DNA of 64,000 nucleotides. It comes from Microbacteriaceae bacterium. GTDB taxonomy: Bacteria > Actinomycetota > Actinomycetes > Actinomycetales > Microbacteriaceae. Positions within the stretch are counted from its first letter, which is position 1. Every line of letters starts with the position of its first letter. The notes under the pieces were generated by a model. That model searched no databases and was not told where the DNA came from. It saw only the letters and a program-made list of their open reading frames with translations. The stretch spans positions 1-64,000 of the forward strand of contig JACMPQ010000049.1 of assembly GCA_014377425.1 (NCBI GenBank), given 5' to 3'. This document shows, in pieces, positions 53,542 to 61,293 of the stretch. Made by a program: the position numbers and the translations under genes.

Positions 53542-55299
53542 TTACCAGGTCGTCGGCAGGTTGGGTGATGGTGTCGTCGAGGGAGTGACACGGTACGTCT
53601 TGAGCACCTGCATCATGATTTTTTTAAAGGTTGGGGCCGCAGCAGCGGACGTCTTTATGGTACTTGGCTTGGTGAAGGTCACGATCACGGCGTACTGCGG
53701 GTCTTCTGCCGGGGCTAATCCAGCGAGAGAGACAATCCGGTCAGCGGTATAGACGCCGTTTAACGCCACTTCTGCCGTGCCGCTCTTGGCCGCCACCCGG
53801 TAGCCCGGGATGGTCAGCAGAGACGACAGCCCGCCACCGGTGACCACCCCCTCCATCATTTGAACGACGGTCTTTGCCGCGGATTCAGAGACAATTTGCT
53901 TGCCGACGGTCGTCGGTACGTCGGTGATTGTGCCATCGGAGTGCTTGCAACCGGTCACGAGCGTCAGCGGGAGTTTGAGTCCACCGTTGCCGATTGTCTG
54001 GTAGATCCCGGCCATCTGGGCTGCTGTCACCGAAACGCCCTGCCCGAACGACACGTCGTATTTGGTCTGGTCGTCCCAGGTCTTGGCCAGCAGCCCCGCG
54101 GACTCCCCTTGAAAGTCGATAGCCGTCGGCTCACCCACCCCGAATGCACGCATGTAGGTGTATCGCTCTTTAGATGGCACGTTGATCGCTAGCTGAGAAA
54201 TTCCCACGTTAGAGGATTGCTGCAGAACCCCCGCCAGGGTGAGCTGCTGAACGGGATGCGGCGTGGCGTCGCGAACAACGCTGCCTTCCTTCGACACCCA
54301 GCGATAGGGCACAACCACTTGGCTTAGCGGAGTGGCGGCTTTCTTGTCTAGGAGGATCGCCGCGGTCATCGGCTTGAATGTTGATCCCGGTTCGTAGGCC
54401 GCGGTGAATGCGAGAGATCCCAGGCTCTTTGCCGGCGTTGCATCGACGTTATTCGGATCGACAGCGGGCCAATCCGCTAGCGCGAGCACCTTGCCGGTTT
54501 TTACCTCGGTGACACTTGCAGTTGCCGATTCCGCGCCGATCGCCAATGCCTGTTCGGCGATCATCTGACCCACTGACCATTGGAGATCGTGATCGATGGT
54601 GGTCATTACGGTTCCGCCGGCGACCGCAGCACGGGTGGTGACCGCGCTTCCCGGCAACTGAACACCGTTCGCGCCGCGCTCGTAGGTTGATGAGCCATCG
54701 ACGCTCGCGAGACATTTGTTTTCGGTGAACTCGAGGCCGTTTTGGGGCCCATCCGTTCCGACAAATCCGAGGAGGTTACCCGCGACCGCGCCATCCGGGT
54801 AAATGCGCGTCGGGTGTGAGCGCGGATAGATCGCGGGAATGTGGAGATTTCGAATCAACCGCATTTGATCGGTTGAAACGGACTTGGCAACATATTCAAA
54901 ATCCGAGTTTGGTTTGGCCGTGAAGGCCGTCAGCACGTCGTGAGGGGTTTGCCCGGTGACTGCCGCAAGTTCGGTCGCGGCCTGTTCGAGGGTCACCAGA
55001 GCCTTCTGTGAACCCTGACCCCGCACAAACGTCTTGAGTTTAGAGAGGGTACGCGGAGAGACGGTGATGTCGTAGCGCAGGACACTTCCCGCCAGAACAA
55101 CGCCGTGATTGTCGACGATTGTGCCGCGAGCGGCATAGGTCGTGATTGCCGTTGCGCGCTTGTTGAGCGCCGCGGTCGTCAACTCAGAGGCGCGAACGAC
55201 TTGAATATCAACGAGGCGAACAACGAACACAGAAAGCACCGCAACGATGAGGGCAATACAGACGGCTACCCGCCGTTTTGTCGATCGGGCTGCTGTCAT
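53542..55299 (-). CDS. ftsI: Division-specific penicillin-binding protein (FtsI/PBP3)
   Basis: Class B transpeptidase of the divisome, 585 residues. A short basic N-terminus and one membrane helix (about 10-30) precede the dimerisation domain and the transpeptidase. Active-site motifs are SxxK (GSTFKPM, Ser near 300), SxN (QQSSNVGIS) and KSGTAE. No PASTA domain follows. I chose ATG 55299, because AAGGA lies about eight bases upstream; ATG 55308 directly abuts it. It follows the ftsL-like gene closely and precedes murE by 14 bases. Confidence 0.95.
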   Translation of the reverse strand: MTAARSTKRRVAVCIALIVAVLSVFVVRLVDIQVVRASELTTAALNKRATAITTYAARGTIVDNHGVVLAGSVLRYDITVSPRTLSKLKTFVRGQGSQKALVTLEQAATELAAVTGQTPHDVLTAFTAKPNSDFEYVAKSVSTDQMRLIRNLHIPAIYPRSHPTRIYPDGAVAGNLLGFVGTDGPQNGLEFTENKCLASVDGSSTYERGANGVQLPGSAVTTRAAVAGGTVMTTIDHDLQWSVGQMIAEQALAIGAESATASVTEVKTGKVLALADWPAVDPNNVDATPAKSLGSLAFTAAYEPGSTFKPMTAAILLDKKAATPLSQVVVPYRWVSKEGSVVRDATPHPVQQLTLAGVLQQSSNVGISQLAINVPSKERYTYMRAFGVGEPTAIDFQGESAGLLAKTWDDQTKYDVSFGQGVSVTAAQMAGIYQTIGNGGLKLPLTLVTGCKHSDGTITDVPTTVGKQIVSESAAKTVVQMMEGVVTGGGLSSLLTIPGYRVAAKSGTAEVALNGVYTADRIVSLAGLAPAEDPQYAVIVTFTKPSTIKTSAAAAPTFKKIMMQVLKTYRVTPSTTPSPNLPTTW

Positions 55300-55315
55300 G
55301 GGCAACATCCTTCGC

Positions 55316-55948
55316 TCAGTGCGTTTGCGGAGACGGAATTGCCGTTACAGGCCCAGCCGGGGCCATGGCTGCGGGAACGGCCACGGCAGGGATTTCCGCT
55401 GTAGCCGCGGTTGCCGACCCTGCGATCACCGGCGCCAGGGGTGCAGCGGTGACAGCCGCAGGTACGGTCGAACCAACGAGCGCAATCGTGGATAGGAGCG
55501 CGTCTGGAATCAGCGGCGACCCGTCCGCCATCACTCGAAGCGGCGCGACTCCCCCGGCAGGAACGGGTTCCCCCAGAATGACGCCATCGGCCAAGCGAAG
55601 ATGAGCGGCACTGCTGGCCGCGACCATTCCCATGCTCTGCGCCTCGCTCGCCAAGTGCTGCGGCGCAGTCAAAACCTGAAGCTGCTCGCTTAAAATCTGC
55701 TGGTCCCGGCTCAATTCGACGTGCTTAGTCTGGAGGGAAGCAATTTCGTACGCGCCCTCAGACGAAGCAATTGACAGCAACAGCTGAGCCGCCAAAATGG
55801 CGAACAGAGCGGCAACGGTAATCACCGCAGACATCAGACGCGGTCGAGCCCGGCGCTGTGCCCGCGTCGAAACAATTTCAATATGCGGATGTTGGACTTC
55901 CGGGACGCTCCAAGTTGACGGAGTGCTCACCGCACCGACCGCGCTCAT
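55316..55948 (-). CDS. ftsL: FtsL-like septum protein with long C-terminal extension
   Basis: Small bitopic protein in the ftsL position between rsmH and ftsI. It has a cytoplasmic N-terminus (1-37), one membrane helix (about 38-60) and a short coiled-coil segment (about 64-105, IASLQTKHVELSRDQQILSEQL). The order and helix-coil layout support FtsL, a partner of FtsQ and FtsB. The 210-residue length is about 80 more than most FtsL proteins; the extra C-terminal half is Ala/Val/Pro-rich and probably unstructured. It overlaps rsmH by four bases. Confidence 0.78.
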   Translation of the reverse strand: MSAVGAVSTPSTWSVPEVQHPHIEIVSTRAQRRARPRLMSAVITVAALFAILAAQLLLSIASSEGAYEIASLQTKHVELSRDQQILSEQLQVLTAPQHLASEAQSMGMVAASSAAHLRLADGVILGEPVPAGGVAPLRVMADGSPLIPDALLSTIALVGSTVPAAVTAAPLAPVIAGSATAATAEIPAVAVPAAMAPAGPVTAIPSPQTH

Positions 55949-56898
55949 CCGGCTTGCCTAATGCGAAGAGCGGCGCGCAGCCGAACCGGCGTTGCGCGAG
56001 GGTTTTGCGCTTTCTCGATATCGTCGGCCAGTTCAGCGCCGCGCACTAATAGGGAGTACTCGGGCCGGTGTTGGGGCAACTCCACCGGTAAACCGAGCGG
56101 AGCACTTGACACGGTGCGGGAGGCAAGTTCTTTTTTAACGATGCGATCTTCCAACGATTGGTAAGCCATCACGACGATGCGGCCGTCTACGGAGAGATTA
56201 TCGAGCGCCGAGGGAATTGCCCGCTCCAACACGGCAAGTTCCTGATTGACCTCAATCCGCAGTGCTTGAAAGACCCGTTTCGCCGGATGTCCGTTGCGCT
56301 GCACCACCACGGGGGTAACCGCGGTGATCAAGTCGACCAACTGGGCGGATCGCTTAATCGGCTGCAGCTCCCGATTCTGAACGATTTGGTCTGCATAGCG
56401 GCCGGCGAGCCGCTCCTCACCGTAATCCTTGAAAATCCTGCGCAGATCGTTCGCGCTGTATTCCGCAATCACCCGCTCAGCGGTCAGTTCGCTCGTGGTG
56501 TCCATCCGCATATCCAGTGGAGCATCCTTTGAATAGGAGAATCCGCGGTCGACGCGATCCAGCTGCAGCGAGGAAACGCCCAGGTCGAAGAGGAATCCGT
56601 CTACCTGCGTCATTCCTAAACCGTTGAGAGCCGGTCGAATTTGATCGTAAACGGTGTGCACCAGGTGAACCCGGTCTCCAAAACGGGCCAGACGGTTTCG
56701 CGCAATCTCCAGCGCATCGGGATCTCGATCGAATCCCACCAGTGTGAGGTCGGCAAAGCGTTCCAGGCAGGCCTCGGCGTGCCCGGCCATTCCTAGCGTG
56801 GCGTCGACCAGCACGGCTCCGGGGCGACTGATGGCTGGCGCCAGCAGATCGACACAGCGATTCAACAGAACCGGAATGTGAATTTGGTTGTCGTTCAT
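55945..56898 (-). CDS. rsmH: 16S rRNA (cytosine-1402-N4)-methyltransferase
   Basis: SAM-dependent methyltransferase that modifies C1402 of 16S rRNA, 317 residues. Motifs are HIPVLLNRCVDLLAP at the start, the SAM site VDATLGMAGHAEACLERF, GFLFDLGVSSLQLD and FSYSKDAPLDMRMD. It is the second gene of the dcw cluster, about 100 bases after mraZ, and overlaps ftsL. Confidence 0.96.
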   Translation of the reverse strand: MNDNQIHIPVLLNRCVDLLAPAISRPGAVLVDATLGMAGHAEACLERFADLTLVGFDRDPDALEIARNRLARFGDRVHLVHTVYDQIRPALNGLGMTQVDGFLFDLGVSSLQLDRVDRGFSYSKDAPLDMRMDTTSELTAERVIAEYSANDLRRIFKDYGEERLAGRYADQIVQNRELQPIKRSAQLVDLITAVTPVVVQRNGHPAKRVFQALRIEVNQELAVLERAIPSALDNLSVDGRIVVMAYQSLEDRIVKKELASRTVSSAPLGLPVELPQHRPEYSLLVRGAELADDIEKAQNPRATPVRLRAALRIRQAG

Positions 56899-57001
56899 AT
56901 CTCACCAGGACCAAGTCCTTGAAACTGATTCCCACCCGGTACCACCTGTCATCGGGGAAGAGTGGCAGGGTGCACGTCGGCTGGGAGTCAGCGCCAAGGA
57001 A

Positions 57002-57433
57002 TCAGAAGAGTCCTGGGATCACCTCCTCCGTGGTGTCGGCAAATTTTGCTTCCTGATCGGCGTAATAGGCTTCCCACGCAACGGTGTCCCAAATTTCCGC
57101 TCGGTTTCCCGCTCCGATCACCGTCAGCTCCCGGCCCAGCCCTGCATAGCTGCGCAATTGTGCGGGGATCGTGATTCGATGCTGGTTATCGGGTATTTCC
57201 GCACTCGCGCCAGAAAGAAACAGTCGGAGATAGTCGCGTGCCTGCTTGCTGGTTACCGGGGCCTGTCGGATACGTCCGTGAAGTTCCTCGAACTCCTTGG
57301 TGCTGAAAACATAAAGACAGCGCTCCTGCCCCCGAGTGATAACGAGTCCTGATTCCAACTCCGCATGAAACTTCGCCGGGAGAATAACACGGCTCTTGTC
57401 GTCGAGCTTGGGGGTGTAGGTGCCAAGAAACAC
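57002..57433 (-). CDS. mraZ: Transcriptional regulator MraZ
   Basis: DNA-binding regulator that heads and represses the dcw cluster, 143 residues. It consists of two SpoVT/AbrB-like repeats, each with a DxxxR motif: [12 protein letters not shown] near 11-22 and [12 protein letters not shown] near 83-94. The start is GTG 57433, preceded by a very strong purine-rich ribosome site (GGAGGGGGAGG). An array of its expected binding boxes lies 25-70 bases upstream, indicating autoregulation. Confidence 0.96.
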   Translation of the reverse strand: MFLGTYTPKLDDKSRVILPAKFHAELESGLVITRGQERCLYVFSTKEFEELHGRIRQAPVTSKQARDYLRLFLSGASAEIPDNQHRITIPAQLRSYAGLGRELTVIGAGNRAEIWDTVAWEAYYADQEAKFADTTEEVIPGLF

Positions 57434-57458
57434 GTGCCTCCCCCTCCGACGTCAAAAA

Positions 57459-57502
57459 CTCCAGTTGCCTCCACTTTACTCCACGACACTCCACTTTTCC
57501 AC
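57459..57502 (-). promoter_or_regulatory. MraZ operator: GTGGAG boxes at 10-bp spacing
   Basis: On the minus strand, going towards mraZ: GTGGAA (57497-57502), GTGGAG (57489-57494), GTGGAG (57479-57484), GTGGAG (57469-57474) and CTGGAG (57459-57464). The last four sit at an exact 10-bp period, one helical turn. GTGG-type repeats upstream of mraZ are the known MraZ target in several bacteria. Confidence 0.85.
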
Positions 57503-57664
57503 GAATATTGCGCCAGAGAATGGCGTCCATTGAGAGAACAGCGACAAAACGGCGGGGGCAGGCGCGACGGCATCGACTCGTGCATCACGGTCACATCAAC
57601 TGGGTTTGCCTCAGAGCGGCATCGTGCACACCGGGTGCGTCACCGAAAAAGCGTATTTAAACGC

Positions 57665-57696
57665 AAAGCGGGCTGGCCCGAAGGCCAGCCCGCTTT
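57665..57696 (-). terminator. Rho-independent terminator after the DUF3040 gene
   Basis: A perfect 14-bp stem (AAAGCGGGCTGGCC with GGCCAGCCCGCTTT) closes on a CGAA tetraloop, 26 bases after the DUF3040 stop. It insulates the dcw cluster from upstream transcription. Confidence 0.8.
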
Positions 57697-57722
57697 GGTG
57701 AAAGAGTACTGAGGTTGTCTCG

Positions 57723-58127
57723 TTAGGATCGATCGTCCTGACCGTCTTGTCGCTTTTCCCACCGTTCGTTGATCCGATCCATGAAGCCGGTTTGCCCTGA
57801 CCTGCTGCCGGATCGACTCGGTGCGCTCGCACGCTCGTCAGCACTCGGCTCTCTGGGAATGCCAGATCCCCGAGCGGGAGCAATAGCGACTAGGGCACCA
57901 GCAAACATGATGATGAATCCGACAATTCCAATACCCGGCTGACGGAGGATAATTCCGAAGACCGTTACGCCGACGCCTAAGACGGCTCCCAATATCCCAA
58001 TAACAATGAGTGTGTAATTCGGTTTACCTCGGTTATTCCCGACGGTAGCAACGAAATCTGCGTCATTGTGGTAGAGATTTCTCTCCATCTCTTCCAGTAG
58101 ACGTTGCTCGTGCTCTGATAGCGGCAT
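57723..58127 (-). CDS. DUF3040 membrane protein
   Basis: A 134-residue actinobacterial membrane protein of unknown function. The conserved DUF3040 opening is MPLSEHEQRLLEEMERNLY, followed by two hydrophobic helices (about 38-60 and 64-82) and a charged, Ser/Arg-rich cytoplasmic tail. AGGGGAG precedes the ATG. Genes of this family commonly sit just upstream of mraZ. It is a single-gene transcript, bounded by a strong terminator. Confidence 0.92.
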   Translation of the reverse strand: MPLSEHEQRLLEEMERNLYHNDADFVATVGNNRGKPNYTLIVIGILGAVLGVGVTVFGIILRQPGIGIVGFIIMFAGALVAIAPARGSGIPREPSADERASAPSRSGSRSGQTGFMDRINERWEKRQDGQDDRS

Positions 58128-58192
58128 CGTAACTCCCCTCAGGATCGAGATCGACGCGTGACCTTCCGTAAGTCTATGCTCCAGCAGATGAC

Positions 58193-58198
58193 TAGGCT
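58193..58198 (+). promoter_or_regulatory. Putative -10 element of a leaderless promoter
   Basis: TAGGCT lies exactly six bases upstream of GTG 58205, and no Shine-Dalgarno sequence is visible. Confidence 0.45.
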
Positions 58199-58204
58199 AG
58201 GCGC

Positions 58205-59338
58205 GTGGCTGAGAGTGCGCGGTTAGTCGACCTGATTCAAGCTGATCTAGACAAATTTGTCGATGGTCGAGAACAGCAACTATTGGCCATATCGCCGGAG
58301 CTTGCGCCGTTCGTCAATTACGCGCGCGATCTCCTGGGAGGCGGTAAACGTTTTCGAGCCCTCTTCTGCTACTGGGGATGGCAGGCAACGACGGGTTTGT
58401 CCACCAGCTTCGATCCCCTAGCCGAGATGTCAACCGAACAACACCACCGCAACGACCTTGAAAGTGTCGTGCTCGCAGCCAGCGGGCTAGAGATGTTTCA
58501 CGCGGCCGCCCTCGTACACGATGACATTATGGACCGGTCCGACACCAGACGTGGTTTGCCTGCCGTCCATAAACGCTTCGAGCAGCTGCACGCCCGAGGT
58601 CGCTGGATCGGCAACAGCGCAGAATTTGGGCAGTCTGGTGGGCTGCTTCTCGGCGATCTTCTGCTCGGCTGGAGCGACGAGCTATTCGACGAGGGCGTTC
58701 GCACCCTCAGTTCTGCTCAATCCGGGCTCGCAGCGCGCGCCCACTTTAACCACATGCGCACCGAAGTGACGGCCGGGCAATATCTCGATATCCATGACGA
58801 GTCGGCGTGGCAACACTTTGACGAAGCCGACCTACTGGATCGAGCACACCGCGTCATTGTTTATAAATCAGCCAAGTACAGCGTCGAGGCTCCTCTGGCA
58901 ATTGGCGCTGCGATGGGCGGCGCCACGGACGAACAGCTCGCGGCTCTTCGCCAGTTCGGGTTGCCACTGGGGATCGCCTACCAACTCCGCGACGACCTTC
59001 TCGGGGTCTTTGGAGATCCCTCCCTCACCGGCAAACCTGCGGGCGACGATCTGCGTGAAGGCAAACGCACTGTTCTTATTGCGATTGCACGAACCGCTCT
59101 GGCTACCAATTCACGAAGTCTGCTCGACGAGTTGCTCGGCGATCCCGAACTCACTGATCAGCAGGTTCGGATGCTTCAAGCGTCCATTCGCGAGAGCGGG
59201 GCCGTTGAAAATGTCGAAGGGATCATCGCCAAAAATGTCGATCTAGCTCGTCTCGCCCTGGTTGACGCGCCAATAAGCCGAGCAGCTCGAGAACAACTCT
59301 TGATTCTTGCCGGGGCCGTAACTCAGCGAACGGCGTGA
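58205..59338 (+). CDS. Polyprenyl diphosphate synthase (IdsA type)
   Basis: Trans-prenyltransferase that elongates allylic diphosphates with isopentenyl diphosphate, 377 residues. It has GGGKRFRALF near 45-54, the first aspartate-rich motif DDIMDRSDTRRG at 106-117 and the second motif DDLLGVFGD near 262, followed by KPAGDDLREGKRT. The product chain length (geranylgeranyl or longer, for carotenoid, menaquinone or lipid carriers) cannot be set from sequence. GTG 58205 has a -10-like hexamer six bases upstream and no ribosome site. It is convergent with the Rv2175c-like gene, as around idsA2 in mycobacteria. Confidence 0.92.
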   Translation: MAESARLVDLIQADLDKFVDGREQQLLAISPELAPFVNYARDLLGGGKRFRALFCYWGWQATTGLSTSFDPLAEMSTEQHHRNDLESVVLAASGLEMFHAAALVHDDIMDRSDTRRGLPAVHKRFEQLHARGRWIGNSAEFGQSGGLLLGDLLLGWSDELFDEGVRTLSSAQSGLAARAHFNHMRTEVTAGQYLDIHDESAWQHFDEADLLDRAHRVIVYKSAKYSVEAPLAIGAAMGGATDEQLAALRQFGLPLGIAYQLRDDLLGVFGDPSLTGKPAGDDLREGKRTVLIAIARTALATNSRSLLDELLGDPELTDQQVRMLQASIRESGAVENVEGIIAKNVDLARLALVDAPISRAAREQLLILAGAVTQRTA

Positions 59339-59345
59339 TTTAGGA

Positions 59346-59687
59346 CTAAAACCCGAGAGCCTGGGCAACGCGTCGTACCTCTGCTTTTCGCCCGGCGAGC
59401 AACGCCGTGATGGGTGTTGCACCGAGCGACTCATCGTTATTCAAGAGCCAAAACATCGATTCCTCATCGGTGTAGCCACTGTCAGCAAGCACAATTAGCG
59501 TTCCTCGCAGCTCACTCAGTGCCTCGCCGTCTCGAATGAACTGAGCTGGGACCTTGAGCACGCCGTCGATTCTGCTTGCGAGCAGTGATCGGTCCTCAAT
59601 GAGCCGACGTACCTGGCCGACCCCCATACCGAGGATCTCAACGAGTTCGGGAATAGTGAGCCAACGCTGGGGGGATTCAATAGACAC
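59346..59687 (-). CDS. Rv2175c-family DNA-binding protein
   Basis: A 113-residue winged-helix protein of the Rv2175c family. It has the N-terminal helix-turn-helix (WLTIPELVEILGMGVGQVRRL, about 9-29), DGVLKVPAQFI and the C-terminal LAGRKAEVRRVAQALGF end. In Mycobacterium tuberculosis the homologue binds DNA and is phosphorylated by the adjacent kinase PknL. A PASTA kinase is encoded about 1.6 kb away here, so the same relation is likely. Start is GTG 59687. Confidence 0.9.
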   Translation of the reverse strand: MSIESPQRWLTIPELVEILGMGVGQVRRLIEDRSLLASRIDGVLKVPAQFIRDGEALSELRGTLIVLADSGYTDEESMFWLLNNDESLGATPITALLAGRKAEVRRVAQALGF

Positions 59688-59938
59688 AACGGCAAGCCTG
59701 CCAGATACCCGACGAGTCCCCGAACCGGTCGAATGTTTCGAACTTATTAATGGTCGTCACAGCCGTCCGTCTGATTGACTCCCGGTACTAACTGTGGCAG
59801 CGTGATGGCGTGCTGTGCGCTCTCCACGAGGGTCTTCATACCGGGAGTTTTGTACCAGGGCACGAGCCAACTGCGAGATATCTAGATCAGCGAGATTCGA
59901 TCCAAAGATTTGACCCAAAGATCCGATGAGGAATCAAG

Positions 59939-61234
59939 ATGACGCTTCCCCCAGACATTGAACCGCAGGCGTTTCCGGCACGGGAACCGGGGTGGGTCGC
60001 GAAAGGGCTGCTAAATACCGTGCCCATCATGCTGGCCGGATCTATTGCTCTGAGTTTCACCGCCCCCATGATGGTTCCCCCGGAGCGACCGCAGAATAAA
60101 GAACGTGAGTCGCCGAGCGAACTCGGCCAGGCAATCCGGTCCTCACTTGCTGCAGCCCACGCGGCATCGACGACCACGGCCACCACCGGCGCCACTGTTC
60201 AATCAGCGGCCGTGACACCGACCAGCTACACCGTGATCGCAGGCGATTCAGTCAGTTCAATCTCCGGAAAATTCGGACTCGCAACGGCATCCGTGCTCGC
60301 GCTCAACGGGCTGGGCTGGAAATCCGTCATCCATCCGGGTCAAATATTGAAACTGACCAACTCACGCCACTCCATGCCTGACGCAGCACCCACGGTGGCC
60401 GAAAAAAACCTACCGGGGATCACGGGTCGCTACACAATCGTTGCGGGCGACACGATCTCCAAAATTGCCGCCCGCTTTGACATCACCGAGCAATCAATTC
60501 TTGCCGCCAACGGGTACAGCCGTTCCAGCATCATCTATGCAGGAAGCACGCTCGCCATCCCCGGACGAATCACCCCCACCGCGCTGAACGAGACCGTTCT
60601 CAACGCGACGCCGGCTGTAGCGGTTCACCCGATCCCGAGCCGGGCGACAACCAGCCACGTCATCAAAAAAGGGGAAACCATTGCGGCCATCGCGGACCGC
60701 TACCGCATGAGCGTTCAAGATATTTTGACCGCCAACGGGCTCGGCTGGTCGAGCATTATCTATGCCGGACGTGAACTCAGCATCCCCGCCATCGCCGCTC
60801 CCCGCGTGGATGCCAACGGAGTGACGATATTGACCAAGGAGATGGCGGCCAACGCTCGAGAAATTTTGGCTGTTGCGGATTCGCTCGGGGTAAACCGCCG
60901 CGGGAAAATAATTGCACTTGCTACCGCGATGCAAGAATCAAGCCTCCGCAACCTCCCCTACGGTGATCGGGACTCGCTGGGACTGTTTCAACAGCGCCCT
61001 AGCACCGGTTGGGGAAGCCCAACTCAGGTGACAACCCCCGCTTACGCCGCGCGGCTGTTTTTCGGTGGTCCCCGTAACCCCAACGCAGGCATCACTCGAG
61101 GCCTACTAGACATCCTCAATTGGCAAAATCTCACCCTCACCCAGGCTGCTCAGGCAGTACAGCGATCTGCATTCCCCGACGCCTACGCCAAATGGGAGAC
61201 CTCCGCCACCGCATGGGTAAAGGCCCTAACCTAA
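59939..61234 (+). CDS. LysM-repeat cell-wall protein with transglycosylase-like C-terminus
   Basis: A 431-residue envelope protein. A cytoplasmic N-terminus and one membrane helix or signal anchor (about 25-43) are followed by three LysM peptidoglycan-binding repeats at about 97-139, 165-208 and 240-283. The C-terminal region (about 295-431, with IALATAMQESSLRNLPYG and SLGLFQQRPSTGWG) resembles the lysozyme-like module seen in many actinobacterial cell-wall proteins. The Glu in MQES may be catalytic. GAGGAA precedes the ATG. It lies directly upstream of the PASTA kinase gene on the same strand. Confidence 0.88.
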   Translation: MTLPPDIEPQAFPAREPGWVAKGLLNTVPIMLAGSIALSFTAPMMVPPERPQNKERESPSELGQAIRSSLAAAHAASTTTATTGATVQSAAVTPTSYTVIAGDSVSSISGKFGLATASVLALNGLGWKSVIHPGQILKLTNSRHSMPDAAPTVAEKNLPGITGRYTIVAGDTISKIAARFDITEQSILAANGYSRSSIIYAGSTLAIPGRITPTALNETVLNATPAVAVHPIPSRATTSHVIKKGETIAAIADRYRMSVQDILTANGLGWSSIIYAGRELSIPAIAAPRVDANGVTILTKEMAANAREILAVADSLGVNRRGKIIALATAMQESSLRNLPYGDRDSLGLFQQRPSTGWGSPTQVTTPAYAARLFFGGPRNPNAGITRGLLDILNWQNLTLTQAAQAVQRSAFPDAYAKWETSATAWVKALT

Positions 61235-61281
61235 CTCGGTCGCCCACGGTGTTGTTACCGAAGCAAGCCCGCCAACGTCCT

Positions 61282-61287
61282 TAGACT
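61282..61287 (+). promoter_or_regulatory. Putative -10 element of a leaderless promoter
   Basis: TAGACT lies six bases before GTG 61294, the kinase start; no Shine-Dalgarno sequence is seen. Confidence 0.4.
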
Positions 61288-61293
61288 CTGGTG

